The notes below the pieces were generated by a model. The model saw only the letters and a program-made list of their open reading frames with translations, was not told the DNA's origin and did not search any database. Of a DNA stretch of 64,000 bases, positions 1-8,805 are shown piece after piece. The stretch is taken from NCBI GenBank assembly GCA_964391675.1, contig CAYMMX010000004.1:1-64000 (forward strand), in the 5' to 3' direction. The stretch comes from CAYMMX01 sp964391675. GTDB lineage: Bacteria; Cyanobacteriota; Vampirovibrionia; Gastranaerophilales; Gastranaerophilaceae. Every line of letters begins with the position of its first letter. The first letter of the stretch is position 1. The position numbers and the translations under genes were made by a program.

Positions 1-89
1 TTGATTTTTCAATTTCTCAAAATAAATTTGAAGAGTCTTTAATAACAATTAATAACCTATATTTGTAAATATTGTTTTTTAATATTTAT

Positions 90-362
90 TTAATTCTTGA
101 ATTTCGTAATTGCTACTTTTAAGCTTTTTGCTAATTCACCACAAGAAATATTTGAATTCTTTTCAAGTAACGGTAATAGATTTTTTTCAAGATTTAATGA
201 AGCAAGGAATCTTCCACTTTCAGATAACTCACTTCCAACAAATTTATCTATAATATTTTCTCCGATAGATGTTACTTGTTTACTTAATGCCCCACTAAAT
301 GAAGGTTTTTTTTGTACACAATTATTGTTGCATAAATTTGCACAAGAAATTCTTTGAATCAT
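90..362 (-). CDS. Small unknown protein with N-terminal SFSG motif
   Basis: About 90 residues, not recognised. I start it at the ATG at 362 because a strong Shine-Dalgarno (GGGAGGAA) lies about 8 bases upstream; an in-frame upstream start at 392 lacks this. The N-terminus carries three cysteines (SCANLCNNNC), followed by KKPSFSGALSKQ. The remainder is predicted helical with leucine-rich stretches (LASLNLEKNLLPLLEK). There is no signal peptide or membrane segment. The opposite-strand frame over the same bases has no comparable ribosome site. The PSFSG stretch resembles short motifs near the N-termini of other proteins in this window (M16 protease, HNH protein, PRTase-like protein). Function unknown; it could be a small secreted or regulatory protein. 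Confidence 0.6.
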   Translation of the reverse strand: MIQRISCANLCNNNCVQKKPSFSGALSKQVTSIGENIIDKFVGSELSESGRFLASLNLEKNLLPLLEKNSNISCGELAKSLKVAITKFKN

Positions 363-392
363 TTTACACTTCCTCCCAAGCTTTAATTTCAT

Positions 393-568
393 GAATTATT
401 ATAAATTAATACAAGATTAAAAAATTGATTTATTTTTTAATCTTTACACTTTGTAACTTTGATTTGAGCTTTTATTTGTGATACCATTATAAAATTGGAG
501 AGGAAGCTGAAAATAAATTAGTACCTTTTTAATGCGAGTTAGAAAAATTATTAATAACGAGGATAAAA
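393..568. other. Divergent intergenic region, small gene / yidC
   Basis: This AT-rich spacer must hold the promoters for the small minus-strand gene and for yidC. I see no convincing paired -35/-10 boxes or hairpin. A GAGG ribosome site sits just before the yidC ATG. Confidence 0.4.
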
Positions 569-1657
569 ATGGATTTTACTACAATAACTATAGATGCTTT
601 AAAAGCTTTATCGCATTTAGTCGGTAACTACGGTTGGGGAATTATCTTATTAACTATAGTTATAAGATTAGCAATGTGGCCGTTGGGAGTTTCCCAACAG
701 CGTTCTATGAAAATGATGCAAACGCTTCAGCCTAAATTGAAAGCTATACAAGACAGGTATAAAAATGATCCACAAACCATGCAAAGAAAAATGATGGAGT
801 TTTATAAGGAACATAAATTTAACCCAATGTCCGGATGTTTTCCTTTACTCATTCAAATGCCAATATTTATATTGTTGTATTCGGCACTTATGAGTCCACA
901 ATTCATCCAAACCGCAGGTACAACTCAATTTTTATTTATAAAACGTTTGGATGCAACATTAAGAACAACAGCGGGAATTTCTTATGATGGTGTAATGAAT
1001 GTTTCTAAATATGATAATTTTACACTTGGTAAAACCGCTACTGTCTACTTAACAAAAGAGACAATTGAAAATGTTAAAGTTGAAAAGCCTAATAATGCTC
1101 TGGAGGTTAAAGGTGACATTAATCCTGGTGATCCAATAGACTTAAAAATAAGTTTAGATAGTTTAGATTTAAAATTTAGTCAATTAGACCAAATCCAAAA
1201 GGCCGAGTTTGTTGTTAACAATGCTCAAAATCGTGAAAGTGAAAAAATTGAATTTATAAGAAAAGGTGGAATTTTGGCTGCTTCTATGCCGACAAAAGCA
1301 GTTAAAAATGCATTTCATATTGATGTCTTGATGCTTATAGTATTGTTCGGATTAACAATGGTCGCAACACAAAAAGTAATGATGTCTACTTCCAATGCAC
1401 AGCAAATGGATCCGACTCAGCAAGCTATGCAAAAGTCAATGGCAACTTTTATGCCTATTATGATTATGCTTACCTTTGTATTTATTCCAATTCCGGCGGG
1501 TGTTCTTTTATATTTAGTAACGAGTAATGTCATCCAAATTGTCCAAACGGTTGTTATAAATAAACAATTGGATATCGAAGTGGCTCAGAAAAAACAAAAA
1601 ATTGATGATGATGCAGTTAAAACAGCAAAGAAGGTTGAGCATAAAGAGATTAATTAA
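569..1657 (+). CDS. yidC: Membrane protein insertase YidC/Oxa1
   Basis: YidC inserts and folds inner-membrane proteins alone or with SecYEG. Visible core: a first membrane segment near residues 21-41 containing the conserved groove arginine (VIRLAMWPL, R33), a cytoplasmic Lys/Gln/Met-rich hairpin (45-80), a second segment 88-108 (FPLLIQMPIFILLYS), then segments near 250-270 and 295-330 (IPIPAGVLLYLVTSN). There is no large N-terminal P1 domain as in proteobacteria. Instead about 130 beta-prone residues (roughly 115-245) are inserted between the second and third core segments, which I recall as a cyanobacterial trait. The basic C-terminal tail (KKQKIDDDAVKTAKKVEHK) may contact ribosomes. The start is supported by GAGG upstream. 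queA follows 87 bases downstream; the usual rnpA/rpmH neighbours are not in view. Confidence 0.93.
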   Translation: MDFTTITIDALKALSHLVGNYGWGIILLTIVIRLAMWPLGVSQQRSMKMMQTLQPKLKAIQDRYKNDPQTMQRKMMEFYKEHKFNPMSGCFPLLIQMPIFILLYSALMSPQFIQTAGTTQFLFIKRLDATLRTTAGISYDGVMNVSKYDNFTLGKTATVYLTKETIENVKVEKPNNALEVKGDINPGDPIDLKISLDSLDLKFSQLDQIQKAEFVVNNAQNRESEKIEFIRKGGILAASMPTKAVKNAFHIDVLMLIVLFGLTMVATQKVMMSTSNAQQMDPTQQAMQKSMATFMPIMIMLTFVFIPIPAGVLLYLVTSNVIQIVQTVVINKQLDIEVAQKKQKIDDDAVKTAKKVEHKEIN

Positions 1658-1744
1658 GCAAAAAGTCATTTGAGGTTTAAAATATAAAGTTATGAAATAA
1701 GATAATTTAAATAAAACTTCAACATGGCAAAGTAGGATTAATAA

Positions 1745-2785
1745 ATGTTAGTATCAGAATTTGAATATTATTTACCTGAGGAATATATAGCACAAAAGCC
1801 AATAGGCAAGAGAACTCAATCTAAAATGATGGTTTTAGATAAAACTTCTAAAACGATAGAGCATAAACAATTTTTTGATATAGTTGATTATCTGAATGAA
1901 AATGATGTATTAGTTTTAAATAACACAAAGGTTATCCCCGCCAGATTGTTAGGACAAAAAACAACAGGAGCTAATGTTGAAATTTTTTTGTTAAAACAGT
2001 TAAAAAATAATCAATGGGAAGCACTTGTTAAACCTTCAAAAAGAGTTAATGACGGCAATATAATAAAAATTTCAGAAGAATTGTCTGTTAAAACACTCTT
2101 AAGAATGGATGGTGGTAAATGGCTTGTAGAACTTTTGTACGAAGGTGATATTTATGATATTCTAAACAAAGTCGGGCGTATTCCGCTTCCTCCTTATATA
2201 GAACGGAAGCTTACTGACGAAAAAATTAATAAGCTTGATTATAAAAGATATCAAACAGTTTTTGCAAAAACTGCAGGTTCTGTTGCTGCACCTACTGCAG
2301 GATTACATTTTACAAAAGACATTCTTAAAAAACTTAAATCAAAAGGTGTAAAAATTTGTTATGTAACCTTAGATGTTGGTTTGGGTACGTTTAGGCCAGT
2401 TAAATGTGAAAACATATTAGAGCATAAAATGGATTCAGAAACTTTTGAAATTTCAAAAAAAACAGCCAAAATAATTAATGATGCAAAAAATGATGGGAAA
2501 AATATAGTTGCTGTAGGAACAACCTCTGTGAGGACTTTAGAAACTTGCTTTCAAAAGCATGGTAAAATTATACCTTGTAAAGATAGTTCCCAATTATTTA
2601 TTTATCCTCCTTATAAATTTCATGTTATAGACAAACTTTTAACTAACTTTCACTTACCAAAATCTACACTTTTGATGTTGGTAAGTGCTTTTGCCGGAAG
2701 AGATTTTATTATGAACTCATACAAAAATGCAATTGATAATAACTATAGATTTTATAGTTATGGTGATTGTATGTTTATACATTAA
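1745..2785 (+). CDS. queA: S-adenosylmethionine:tRNA ribosyltransferase-isomerase
   Basis: QueA transfers and isomerises the ribosyl part of SAM onto preQ1 in tRNA anticodons to form epoxyqueuosine. At 346 residues it is of family length. Hallmarks are the N-terminal LPEEYIAQKP, the VLNNTKVIPARL segment, GRIPLPPYI, the TVFAKTAGSVAAPTAGLHFT signature near residues 175-195, LDVGLGTFRPV, and the C-terminal TNFHLPKSTLLMLVSAFAG. The start ATG has an AGGA-type site a few bases before it. The 3' end overlaps the convergent TPR/glycosyltransferase gene by 11 bases. QueD is encoded about 30 kb away in the same window, so the organism probably makes preQ1 de novo or at least handles queuosine. Confidence 0.97.
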   Translation: MLVSEFEYYLPEEYIAQKPIGKRTQSKMMVLDKTSKTIEHKQFFDIVDYLNENDVLVLNNTKVIPARLLGQKTTGANVEIFLLKQLKNNQWEALVKPSKRVNDGNIIKISEELSVKTLLRMDGGKWLVELLYEGDIYDILNKVGRIPLPPYIERKLTDEKINKLDYKRYQTVFAKTAGSVAAPTAGLHFTKDILKKLKSKGVKICYVTLDVGLGTFRPVKCENILEHKMDSETFEISKKTAKIINDAKNDGKNIVAVGTTSVRTLETCFQKHGKIIPCKDSSQLFIYPPYKFHVIDKLLTNFHLPKSTLLMLVSAFAGRDFIMNSYKNAIDNNYRFYSYGDCMFIH

Positions 2786-4253
2786 GAATGGTTTTTAGAT
2801 TCTCTCTTACTTTTTCAAATACATTGTCCCAATTTCCTGGGATTTCTTGCTTAAATAATTTTACACTTTTGTACCAGCTGCAGTTACTTATATCTGTATG
2901 CCATCTCCAATTTTGAACAAAAGGTAATAATATCCAACAAGGTTTTCCCATCGCCCCTGCCAAGTGGGCAATAGATGTATCATTACAAATTACTAAATCA
3001 AGATTATCTATAACTGCTGCAGTATCTGAGAAATTATTAAAAGTTTTACCTAGGTCTAAAACATTAAAAGTTTTTGGAATTTTATTAACTTCTTCAATTC
3101 CTTCTCCTTTTTGTAGAGAATAAAATTGAGTATTTGGTAAATCAAATATATTTAAAAAAGATTCAATATTTATTATCCTTGTTTGATCATTAGCTGTGTT
3201 ACCCATCCATTTTATGCCAATGTTAAATTTATTGGTGTTAAAGTATTTATTTTTATATTGTTTTGATTTATCTGCATCAGGTTTTAAATAACCCTCAGCT
3301 AAAATAATTTTTTCATCATATTGTTTTAACAAAAATGGCAAACTCATAAGAGGTATATGTACATCAAATTCTACATCTGTAGGCATTGTATTATTGTCAA
3401 TAATTGTAGTTCCAAAATTGTTTTCTTTAAAGAGTTCTAAAAAACAAAGTTGAGGCTTAAATAATATTTTTTTAAATTTATCTTTTAGTAAATGTAAGTA
3501 TCTTACATATAAAAGGGTATCACCAAGCGCTGATTCGTAATATACAAATATTGTTTTGTCTTTCATTTCCGAACCATCCCATAGCGGTTTAGTTTCAATA
3601 TTTTTATATAATTGACTATGGCTTAAAATTGCAAAAGGTTTACTGGGTCTATATTCGTGATGAAATAATCCTTTTTCAAAATCTTTTGCTTTAAGATAAC
3701 AAGTACTTAAGAAATAATGGATATCCGCATCTTCTTTGTCAGGTGAATATTTTAATGCTTTTTCGTAGCATTCTATTGCTTTTAATGTTTCATTTTTATC
3801 CTCGTATAAATTTGCAAGATTAAAATATGCAGAAGAATTATCAGGATTTATAGAAAGAGATTTTTCATATGCAATTATTGCATCATCCAATTTCTTACTT
3901 TTTTTGTAGGCTAAAGCCAGATTAAACCATGTATCAAAAACATTTTCATCATATTTAATTGATTGTTCATAAGATGTTATTGCTTCATTAATATTGTCAT
4001 TTTCAAAATATGCTCTGCCTAAATTCCCGAGAATATAAGCAGAAGGAAGAATTTCAGAAGCTTTTTTTAAAAATAAAATAGCTTCTTGAGGCTTATTTAA
4101 TTGTAGATTAAGTAAGCCCATTAAATTTAATATATTAGGATTATTTGGGGAGTCATTAAGTATTTCATTATATAATTTTTCTGCTTCAATAAAATTTTTA
4201 TTTTTATGTAAATGAAATGCTTTTTCCGTTTTTTCTTTTAAACCAGCTTCCAT
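2775..4253 (-). CDS. TPR protein with C-terminal glycosyltransferase-like domain
   Basis: The N-terminal half (about residues 5-200) consists of TPR repeats (NPNILNLMGLLNLQLNKPQEA, then NSSAYFNLANLYEDKNETLKA). The C-terminal half resembles the heptosyltransferase/GT9-like fold seen in TPR-glycosyltransferase fusions, with the late motif VICNDTSIAHLAGAMGKPCW followed by WRWHTD. No signal peptide, so probably cytoplasmic and acting on a sugar-nucleotide donor, with the TPRs presenting the acceptor. Substrate unknown. I prefer the ATG at 4253, preceded by AAGGGGG, over an in-frame TTG at 4277. It lies just downstream of another TPR gene in the same direction, so the two are likely one transcript. 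The 3' end overlaps queA. Confidence 0.8.
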   Translation of the reverse strand: MEAGLKEKTEKAFHLHKNKNFIEAEKLYNEILNDSPNNPNILNLMGLLNLQLNKPQEAILFLKKASEILPSAYILGNLGRAYFENDNINEAITSYEQSIKYDENVFDTWFNLALAYKKSKKLDDAIIAYEKSLSINPDNSSAYFNLANLYEDKNETLKAIECYEKALKYSPDKEDADIHYFLSTCYLKAKDFEKGLFHHEYRPSKPFAILSHSQLYKNIETKPLWDGSEMKDKTIFVYYESALGDTLLYVRYLHLLKDKFKKILFKPQLCFLELFKENNFGTTIIDNNTMPTDVEFDVHIPLMSLPFLLKQYDEKIILAEGYLKPDADKSKQYKNKYFNTNKFNIGIKWMGNTANDQTRIINIESFLNIFDLPNTQFYSLQKGEGIEEVNKIPKTFNVLDLGKTFNNFSDTAAVIDNLDLVICNDTSIAHLAGAMGKPCWILLPFVQNWRWHTDISNCSWYKSVKLFKQEIPGNWDNVFEKVRENLKTILNV

Positions 4254-4279
4254 TTGCCCCCTTGCAGCAAAGCCCAAAA

Positions 4280-5083
4280 TTATTTTACTAAGGTTAGTAT
4301 TTTATTTTTATTATTAGGCTTTAATTTTTCCAATCTTGATTTAACATATACAGCATGATGTGAATATGGCTTGTATTCTAAAAATTTTTTATAGTATCTT
4401 ATTGCATCGTTGTTTTTACCTAATTTATCAAAACATATTCCTATACCCAAGTATGCTCTATGGTATTTGGGATTTATTTTAATAATTTTATTAAAAACCA
4501 CACTTGCTTCTGCATAATTTTCCATGCTCATAAGCAGTGCTGATTTATGGTTATAAGCTTTAATGTAACTTGGGGAGGTTTCTATTATTTTCTGATAAAG
4601 CATTAGTGCTAAATCATTTTCTTCGACAATTTCATGTGCTATCGCAAGTTGAATTTGAGCATTTACGTTTGACGGGTTAAGTTTCAATGATTTTACAAGA
4701 TTTTTCATTGCGTTGCATACTTCACCTTTTAAAATATAGCAAACACCTAATTCGTAATATACATTTGCATCCATCTCTCTAAGTTTTTTAGCATTTCCAA
4801 AAGCTTCAATAGCTTTATCAAGTTTGTTTAAATTTTTATAACAAATACCTAAACCATAATACGAATCCGCATTTTTTCTGTCAATTAAAATAGAATTTAA
4901 ATAACGTGCAACAGCCTCTTTGTGTAAATTTGCAAGCCTTAGGGCATCTGCTTTTACAAATAATTTATAAGCCATAGATGGTTCGTCTAAATCAGGTCTT
5001 ACTAAAACTTTTGATAAATTTTTATCAGATTGTGTTACTATAATTGACAATACGTTACTCCAACCCCTCTTATACTCTAACAT
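4280..5083 (-). CDS. TPR repeat protein
   Basis: About 267 residues made almost wholly of TPR repeats from about residue 40 onward (ADSYYGLGICYKNLNKLDKA, ANVYYELGVCYILKGEV, HRAYLGIGICFDKLGK). TPRs form helical scaffolds for protein binding; no enzymatic domain is visible and the partner is unknown. There is no signal peptide. The chosen ATG at 5083 has no clear Shine-Dalgarno; a TTG at 5113 extends the frame by 10 residues, and an ATG at 4975 would remove the non-TPR head. It precedes the TPR-glycosyltransferase gene by about 26 bases (measured to the ATG at 4253), suggesting co-expression and possibly a shared complex. Confidence 0.75.
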   Translation of the reverse strand: MLEYKRGWSNVLSIIVTQSDKNLSKVLVRPDLDEPSMAYKLFVKADALRLANLHKEAVARYLNSILIDRKNADSYYGLGICYKNLNKLDKAIEAFGNAKKLREMDANVYYELGVCYILKGEVCNAMKNLVKSLKLNPSNVNAQIQLAIAHEIVEENDLALMLYQKIIETSPSYIKAYNHKSALLMSMENYAEASVVFNKIIKINPKYHRAYLGIGICFDKLGKNNDAIRYYKKFLEYKPYSHHAVYVKSRLEKLKPNNKNKILTLVK

Positions 5084-5179
5084 TGTATTGTTTTTTACTA
5101 TGTCAGGTAACAACCAAAGGGTTTAAATTCGTATAGTCCATTGGATTATAATTAGCTTTTATAGATTGAGTTAAATTAA

Positions 5180-6928
5180 CTAATAATTATAGTTAATTCC
5201 GATAGAAGCAGATTTATTTCTTTTTTCCAGATCTTGGGAATAACTGCCAAATATATCTAGATTATTATTTATTTTTACCCCGCCATATCCGGTTAATATT
5301 TTTTCATTGTTTATATTTTCATCAAATAAGCCTATTTCTAAATGTTTTTTATCAAAAGACACTGAAGTACCACCATAAAATTCAGTTTTACTATCGGGTT
5401 TGTAGCTGATTTTCGCACCTGCTGTTAGTCCATAGTGTTCAGTATTTTGTGTTGTTGTATAAAATCCGTCCATTGTTGCTGAAGTTTTAATAGTATTCCT
5501 TGGGGAATAAGTTATTGCTGTTTTTACATTATACTTATTGCCAAAACTAACCCCCCAGGATTGAGTGTTATAATCAGTATATGATGAATCCATTATTTTT
5601 CCGGCACTGATTTCATTATTAAATGTGATGTTTTTTAGATTATTTTCAATGCTTAAACCGCCTTCTAAAGATGTTCTTGCGTCAGAAGCATGTTTTTTAG
5701 TGAAATCGCAATTAAATGAATACATTTGCGAACCTTTTATTATTCCGGATATATTAGTATTATTCCCTGTATATAAATTGTGTTTATAAGAACTGCTTAA
5801 ATCACCTCTTATAATATTGTAATTTAAATTTGTATCCGTAATATTATAATTAACTTTTCCATTTATTGTAGTAAAAGTTATTCCTGATTCTGTTACCAAG
5901 TTACCGTTTTTAAAATTATTTTCATTTGTATATAATGCTTTCATGCCAAAACTTTGTGATTTATTGAATGAATCCGTTTCTTTTGAATTTTTCAATTCCA
6001 ATTCTAGTTTTAATTGATTTTCTTTACTGCTGTCTACGATTGTAGCTTGAAAATTATTTGTTGAGGATGTTTTATCAAACTCATTTATATTAGAAAATGA
6101 GTTTGAAGAATTTATTTTAGTTCTGCTAAAAGCTGATTTTATGTCAGAACTGCTTTTATCTATTTCTTTACCGAAAGCTGCTTCGTCTTTAAATTGAAAT
6201 TCTTGATAAAATTCGTTTTTATAACCTTTAATTATTACATAGCCTTTACTTGAATATCCAGAGTCTTGTTTGTGTGCTTTTTTTATTGCACTAACAATGT
6301 TATCAGCTTTAATCTCTGTTCTTTTTCCGTAATTATTGCAAATATATGAACCTTTTTCTACTTGATAAAGAAGTGTTGCATGTCCTGAAGTTTTACTCTT
6401 TCCAAAAGTTATAACGGCCGGAATATCACATTCATGAAGCGTATCCATCATAAAACCATGAATAGTTGTACATATGGCACCATCAACGCAATCATTTTTA
6501 ATAAAAGCTTCTAATATTTCAGGATTTGTGTCTGCAATTTTTTTATAAGGTTTTTTAGAATCATAATCATCGTGTAAATTTTGTAAAATATCATCAACAA
6601 ATGTTTGAAGTTGCTGAGGATCTTCTTTGATATTATTAATACCAGTTTTTAAGTAATCATATGTCTCTTGTGCTGTATGTCCTTTATTATAATAAAATTC
6701 GATATCGTAAAAAGATTCAGGAATTGGTTTTTCTTCCTCTTCTTCCGGGTTTAGAGGTCTATCAGGATGATACGGAAAAGGAAATGGTAATGTGGGAGAA
6801 TGATTAATTACCATATTATTATCCCAAATACTCGAATTACCATCAGTTTTTTCAGGTTTATTCAAATAAATAGGAACAGGACCGTTGCCTAATGAATTTA
6901 GCTTGTTAACAAAATCGTTATAGCCCAT
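5180..6928 (-). CDS. Transglutaminase-like domain joined to beta-strand-rich C-terminus
   Basis: 582 residues, not recognised as a named protein. Around residues 145-200 the order AIC...DIPAVITFGK...SGHATLLY...ICNNYG matches the transglutaminase-like cysteine fold: candidate catalytic Cys153, the GIPA-like DIPA, His183 and Asn198/199 in place of the usual Asp. From about residue 310 to the end the chain becomes alternating, Asn/Thr/Ser/Tyr-rich beta strands (SWGVSFGNKYNVKTAITYS, TGYGGVKINNNLDIFGSYSQ) and ends in INYNY, i.e. with a terminal aromatic residue, as in outer-membrane beta-barrels. No signal peptide is present and a stop lies just upstream in frame, so the start (AAGAGAA before ATG) seems right. 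A Pro/Glu-rich linker occupies residues 45-70. It could be a surface peptidase or cross-linking enzyme exported by a non-Sec route, but that is inference. Confidence 0.6.
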   Translation of the reverse strand: MGYNDFVNKLNSLGNGPVPIYLNKPEKTDGNSSIWDNNMVINHSPTLPFPFPYHPDRPLNPEEEEEKPIPESFYDIEFYYNKGHTAQETYDYLKTGINNIKEDPQQLQTFVDDILQNLHDDYDSKKPYKKIADTNPEILEAFIKNDCVDGAICTTIHGFMMDTLHECDIPAVITFGKSKTSGHATLLYQVEKGSYICNNYGKRTEIKADNIVSAIKKAHKQDSGYSSKGYVIIKGYKNEFYQEFQFKDEAAFGKEIDKSSSDIKSAFSRTKINSSNSFSNINEFDKTSSTNNFQATIVDSSKENQLKLELELKNSKETDSFNKSQSFGMKALYTNENNFKNGNLVTESGITFTTINGKVNYNITDTNLNYNIIRGDLSSSYKHNLYTGNNTNISGIIKGSQMYSFNCDFTKKHASDARTSLEGGLSIENNLKNITFNNEISAGKIMDSSYTDYNTQSWGVSFGNKYNVKTAITYSPRNTIKTSATMDGFYTTTQNTEHYGLTAGAKISYKPDSKTEFYGGTSVSFDKKHLEIGLFDENINNEKILTGYGGVKINNNLDIFGSYSQDLEKRNKSASIGINYNY

Positions 6929-7072
6929 GTATTCTCTTTTTCTTTTATTTCACACTATTTTATTCATCGGAAATTTTTGATATAACTTTATGTAAAATAC
7001 AAAAAAATTAATATAATTTAATATTTTAAAGTAATTTTATCAGTATAAGGGAATAATAATGCTTTAATCTTT

Positions 7073-7102
7073 TTGGACATAATCATTTATCTGTGCTATA
7101 AC
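7073..7102 (+). promoter_or_regulatory. Extended -10 promoter, leaderless type
   Basis: TTGGAC (7073-7078), an 18-base spacer, and TATAAC (7097-7102) preceded by TGC, an extended -10. The ATG of the next gene begins at 7109, just 6 bases after the -10 box, so transcription would start at or next to the start codon. There is no Shine-Dalgarno. Confidence 0.55.
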
Positions 7103-7108
7103 GTAATT

Positions 7109-7933
7109 ATGAAAAAGTTCTTAGGGATTTTAGGGGTATTAATTTTATTTTCATCACCAGTTTTGTCTGCTGATGAAATTATGCTTAACAATGTTGATAA
7201 ACCCAAAATTGAGGTGGATAAATCTCCTAAAACATTAAAAGGCTCTTTATTAATTTCCGATGATCAAATGTTAAATGAATTAATCGAGTTGCAAAAGAAA
7301 AAAGATCTGGAAGATATAGAAAATTTATGGAAGGGTACTGTTGAAAATAATAAAGTAATAGGATTTGCGCTTAAAAAGCTTTCTACTCCTGAAAGTCAAA
7401 GAAGAATCCACTCGTCCCTAATGGCAAAAACACTTAATGCAGTAATTAGCGGAAGTTCTTTTGTCCCAAGTTTTATGGGAGCAAATCCGGCTGTACAAAC
7501 CGGTTCATTTGCTGCCGGAAGACTTGCCCAATCTTTATTAAACCGTAAAACAACACCTCAGGAAATTCCCTTGACGGATACAGAATTAATTGAATTATCC
7601 GGTTTGGTAGAAGATTTACAAGATAAGATTATTGATGCATATTATAATTATAAGGGTGAATTAGGCCAAATTAAAGAAACTCGCCAAAAATTATTACTTT
7701 ACCATAAGAATTACTCAAACGCTTTGGATATCGGAGATATTTTAGATATATCAATATCTTCGTCACTATATGATAACATCGTTTTACAAGAGTATTATCA
7801 TGTACAGAATGCAAAAAAGTATCATCTTGAATTACAACGACTTGCTGGGAAGAAAACAGTAGATAAGCTGAATCTATACCAATACAATTTTAATTCGGCT
7901 TTATTTAAGAATAAAAAAGGAGCTAAATTATGA
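7109..7933 (+). CDS. Exported protein with TolC-like helical region, paralogue 1
   Basis: About 274 residues from the ATG at 7109; the upstream TTG at 7073 lies inside the predicted -35 box and is rejected. The N-terminus is a Sec signal peptide (KKFLGILGVLILFSSPVLSA, cleavage after SA). The body has a conserved LWKGTVENNKVIGFALKKLS block, a Gly/Ala/Pro-rich middle (SSFVPSFMGANPAVQTGSFAA), then a long helical C-terminus whose pattern (DLQDKIIDAYYNYKGELGQI ... YYHVQNAKKYHLELQRLAG) resembles the periplasmic helices of TolC-family proteins but with no beta-barrel. The next gene encodes a divergent copy with the same layout and overlaps by ATGA, so they are translationally coupled. Probably periplasmic or envelope-associated; exact role unknown. 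Confidence 0.75.
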   Translation: MKKFLGILGVLILFSSPVLSADEIMLNNVDKPKIEVDKSPKTLKGSLLISDDQMLNELIELQKKKDLEDIENLWKGTVENNKVIGFALKKLSTPESQRRIHSSLMAKTLNAVISGSSFVPSFMGANPAVQTGSFAAGRLAQSLLNRKTTPQEIPLTDTELIELSGLVEDLQDKIIDAYYNYKGELGQIKETRQKLLLYHKNYSNALDIGDILDISISSSLYDNIVLQEYYHVQNAKKYHLELQRLAGKKTVDKLNLYQYNFNSALFKNKKGAKL

Positions 7934-8802
7934 TTAATAGATTAATTGTATTATCTCTCCTGTTTATTTTTATAAATCCTGTTTTTAGTATGCAATATGA
8001 AGATTTAAATTCAATCAAAAGCCCCGCATATAGAGTTGGGACATCAGAGGATATTGAACAAAAAATAGATTTTGTCAAAGAATCAGTTGATACTAAGACA
8101 ACTAAAGAAATTGATCCTTTCGAATCAATAGAAAAATTGACTTATGCTGATTTAAGCATAAAAAAAATATCAAAAGAAATTTCTCAAGACTTAAATCTCG
8201 ATTATGACTCGATGATGCAGGATTTAGCTATCCTTTGGCAGGGGGCTGCAACTAAGAGTGATATTATAAAATTTGCTTTATATAAATTGTCAAACCCTGA
8301 TAAAGATAAACCTGATGATAAATCTGTTAAAAAAGTTTTGCAATCCATAGCAAATATGTCTACTCTTTTAGGTGCCGGTATGGGAAACCCTCTTTTATCC
8401 AGCACGTCCTTTATAGGTGGTAATATTTTAGGTATAATGTCTCAAGACGACAAGGCCATTAATTATAAATATACAAAAGTTAATGACGCTGATATGATTA
8501 TTTTGGTTAGAAAAGTAGATGACCTTCAGCAAAAAGTTGTTAATCGTTATTATGATTATATGACGTCAAGAAGTATACTTGAAATGACAATAAAAATGTC
8601 ACAACAAAGATACCAAAATTATCAACTTGCCCAAAAAGGCTCTAAAGAACTTATTTTAATAACGGATGCTTATTATAGAGAATCTCTTGATTGTCAAATG
8701 AAAGCTCGTTCAGATTTTTATTCTAAAAGGGCTTCACTGGAGCAGCTTGTTGGAAATGAGTCTTTTAAACAGTTTGAAAAAATTATAAATTCAAGGAAAT
8801 AG
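7930..8802 (+). CDS. Exported protein with TolC-like helical region, paralogue 2
   Basis: 290 residues with a signal peptide (RLIVLSLLFIFINPVFS, cleavage before MQYED). It shares its architecture with the preceding gene: LAILWQGAATKSDIIKFALYKLS corresponds to the first protein's LWKGTVENN block, followed by a Gly-rich middle (STLLGAGMGNPLLSSTSFIG) and a long helical hairpin ending ARSDFYSKRASLEQLVGNES, which resembles the last helix of TolC-like proteins. The start ATG overlaps the upstream stop (ATGA), which argues for stoichiometric synthesis, possibly of a hetero-oligomer. The 3' end is 3 bases from the convergent neighbour. No TolC partner genes (membrane-fusion protein, pump) are nearby. 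Confidence 0.75.
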   Translation: MINRLIVLSLLFIFINPVFSMQYEDLNSIKSPAYRVGTSEDIEQKIDFVKESVDTKTTKEIDPFESIEKLTYADLSIKKISKEISQDLNLDYDSMMQDLAILWQGAATKSDIIKFALYKLSNPDKDKPDDKSVKKVLQSIANMSTLLGAGMGNPLLSSTSFIGGNILGIMSQDDKAINYKYTKVNDADMIILVRKVDDLQQKVVNRYYDYMTSRSILEMTIKMSQQRYQNYQLAQKGSKELILITDAYYRESLDCQMKARSDFYSKRASLEQLVGNESFKQFEKIINSRK

Positions 8803-8805
8803 TTT

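Noticed and set aside
97..357. 86-residue plus-strand ORF opposite the first small gene
   Set aside because: The minus-strand gene has a strong Shine-Dalgarno and a sensible composition; the plus frame has neither.
7073..7108. TTG start extending the first TolC-like gene by 12 residues
   Set aside because: This TTG is part of the predicted -35 box and the extension puts charged and polar residues before a clean signal peptide.
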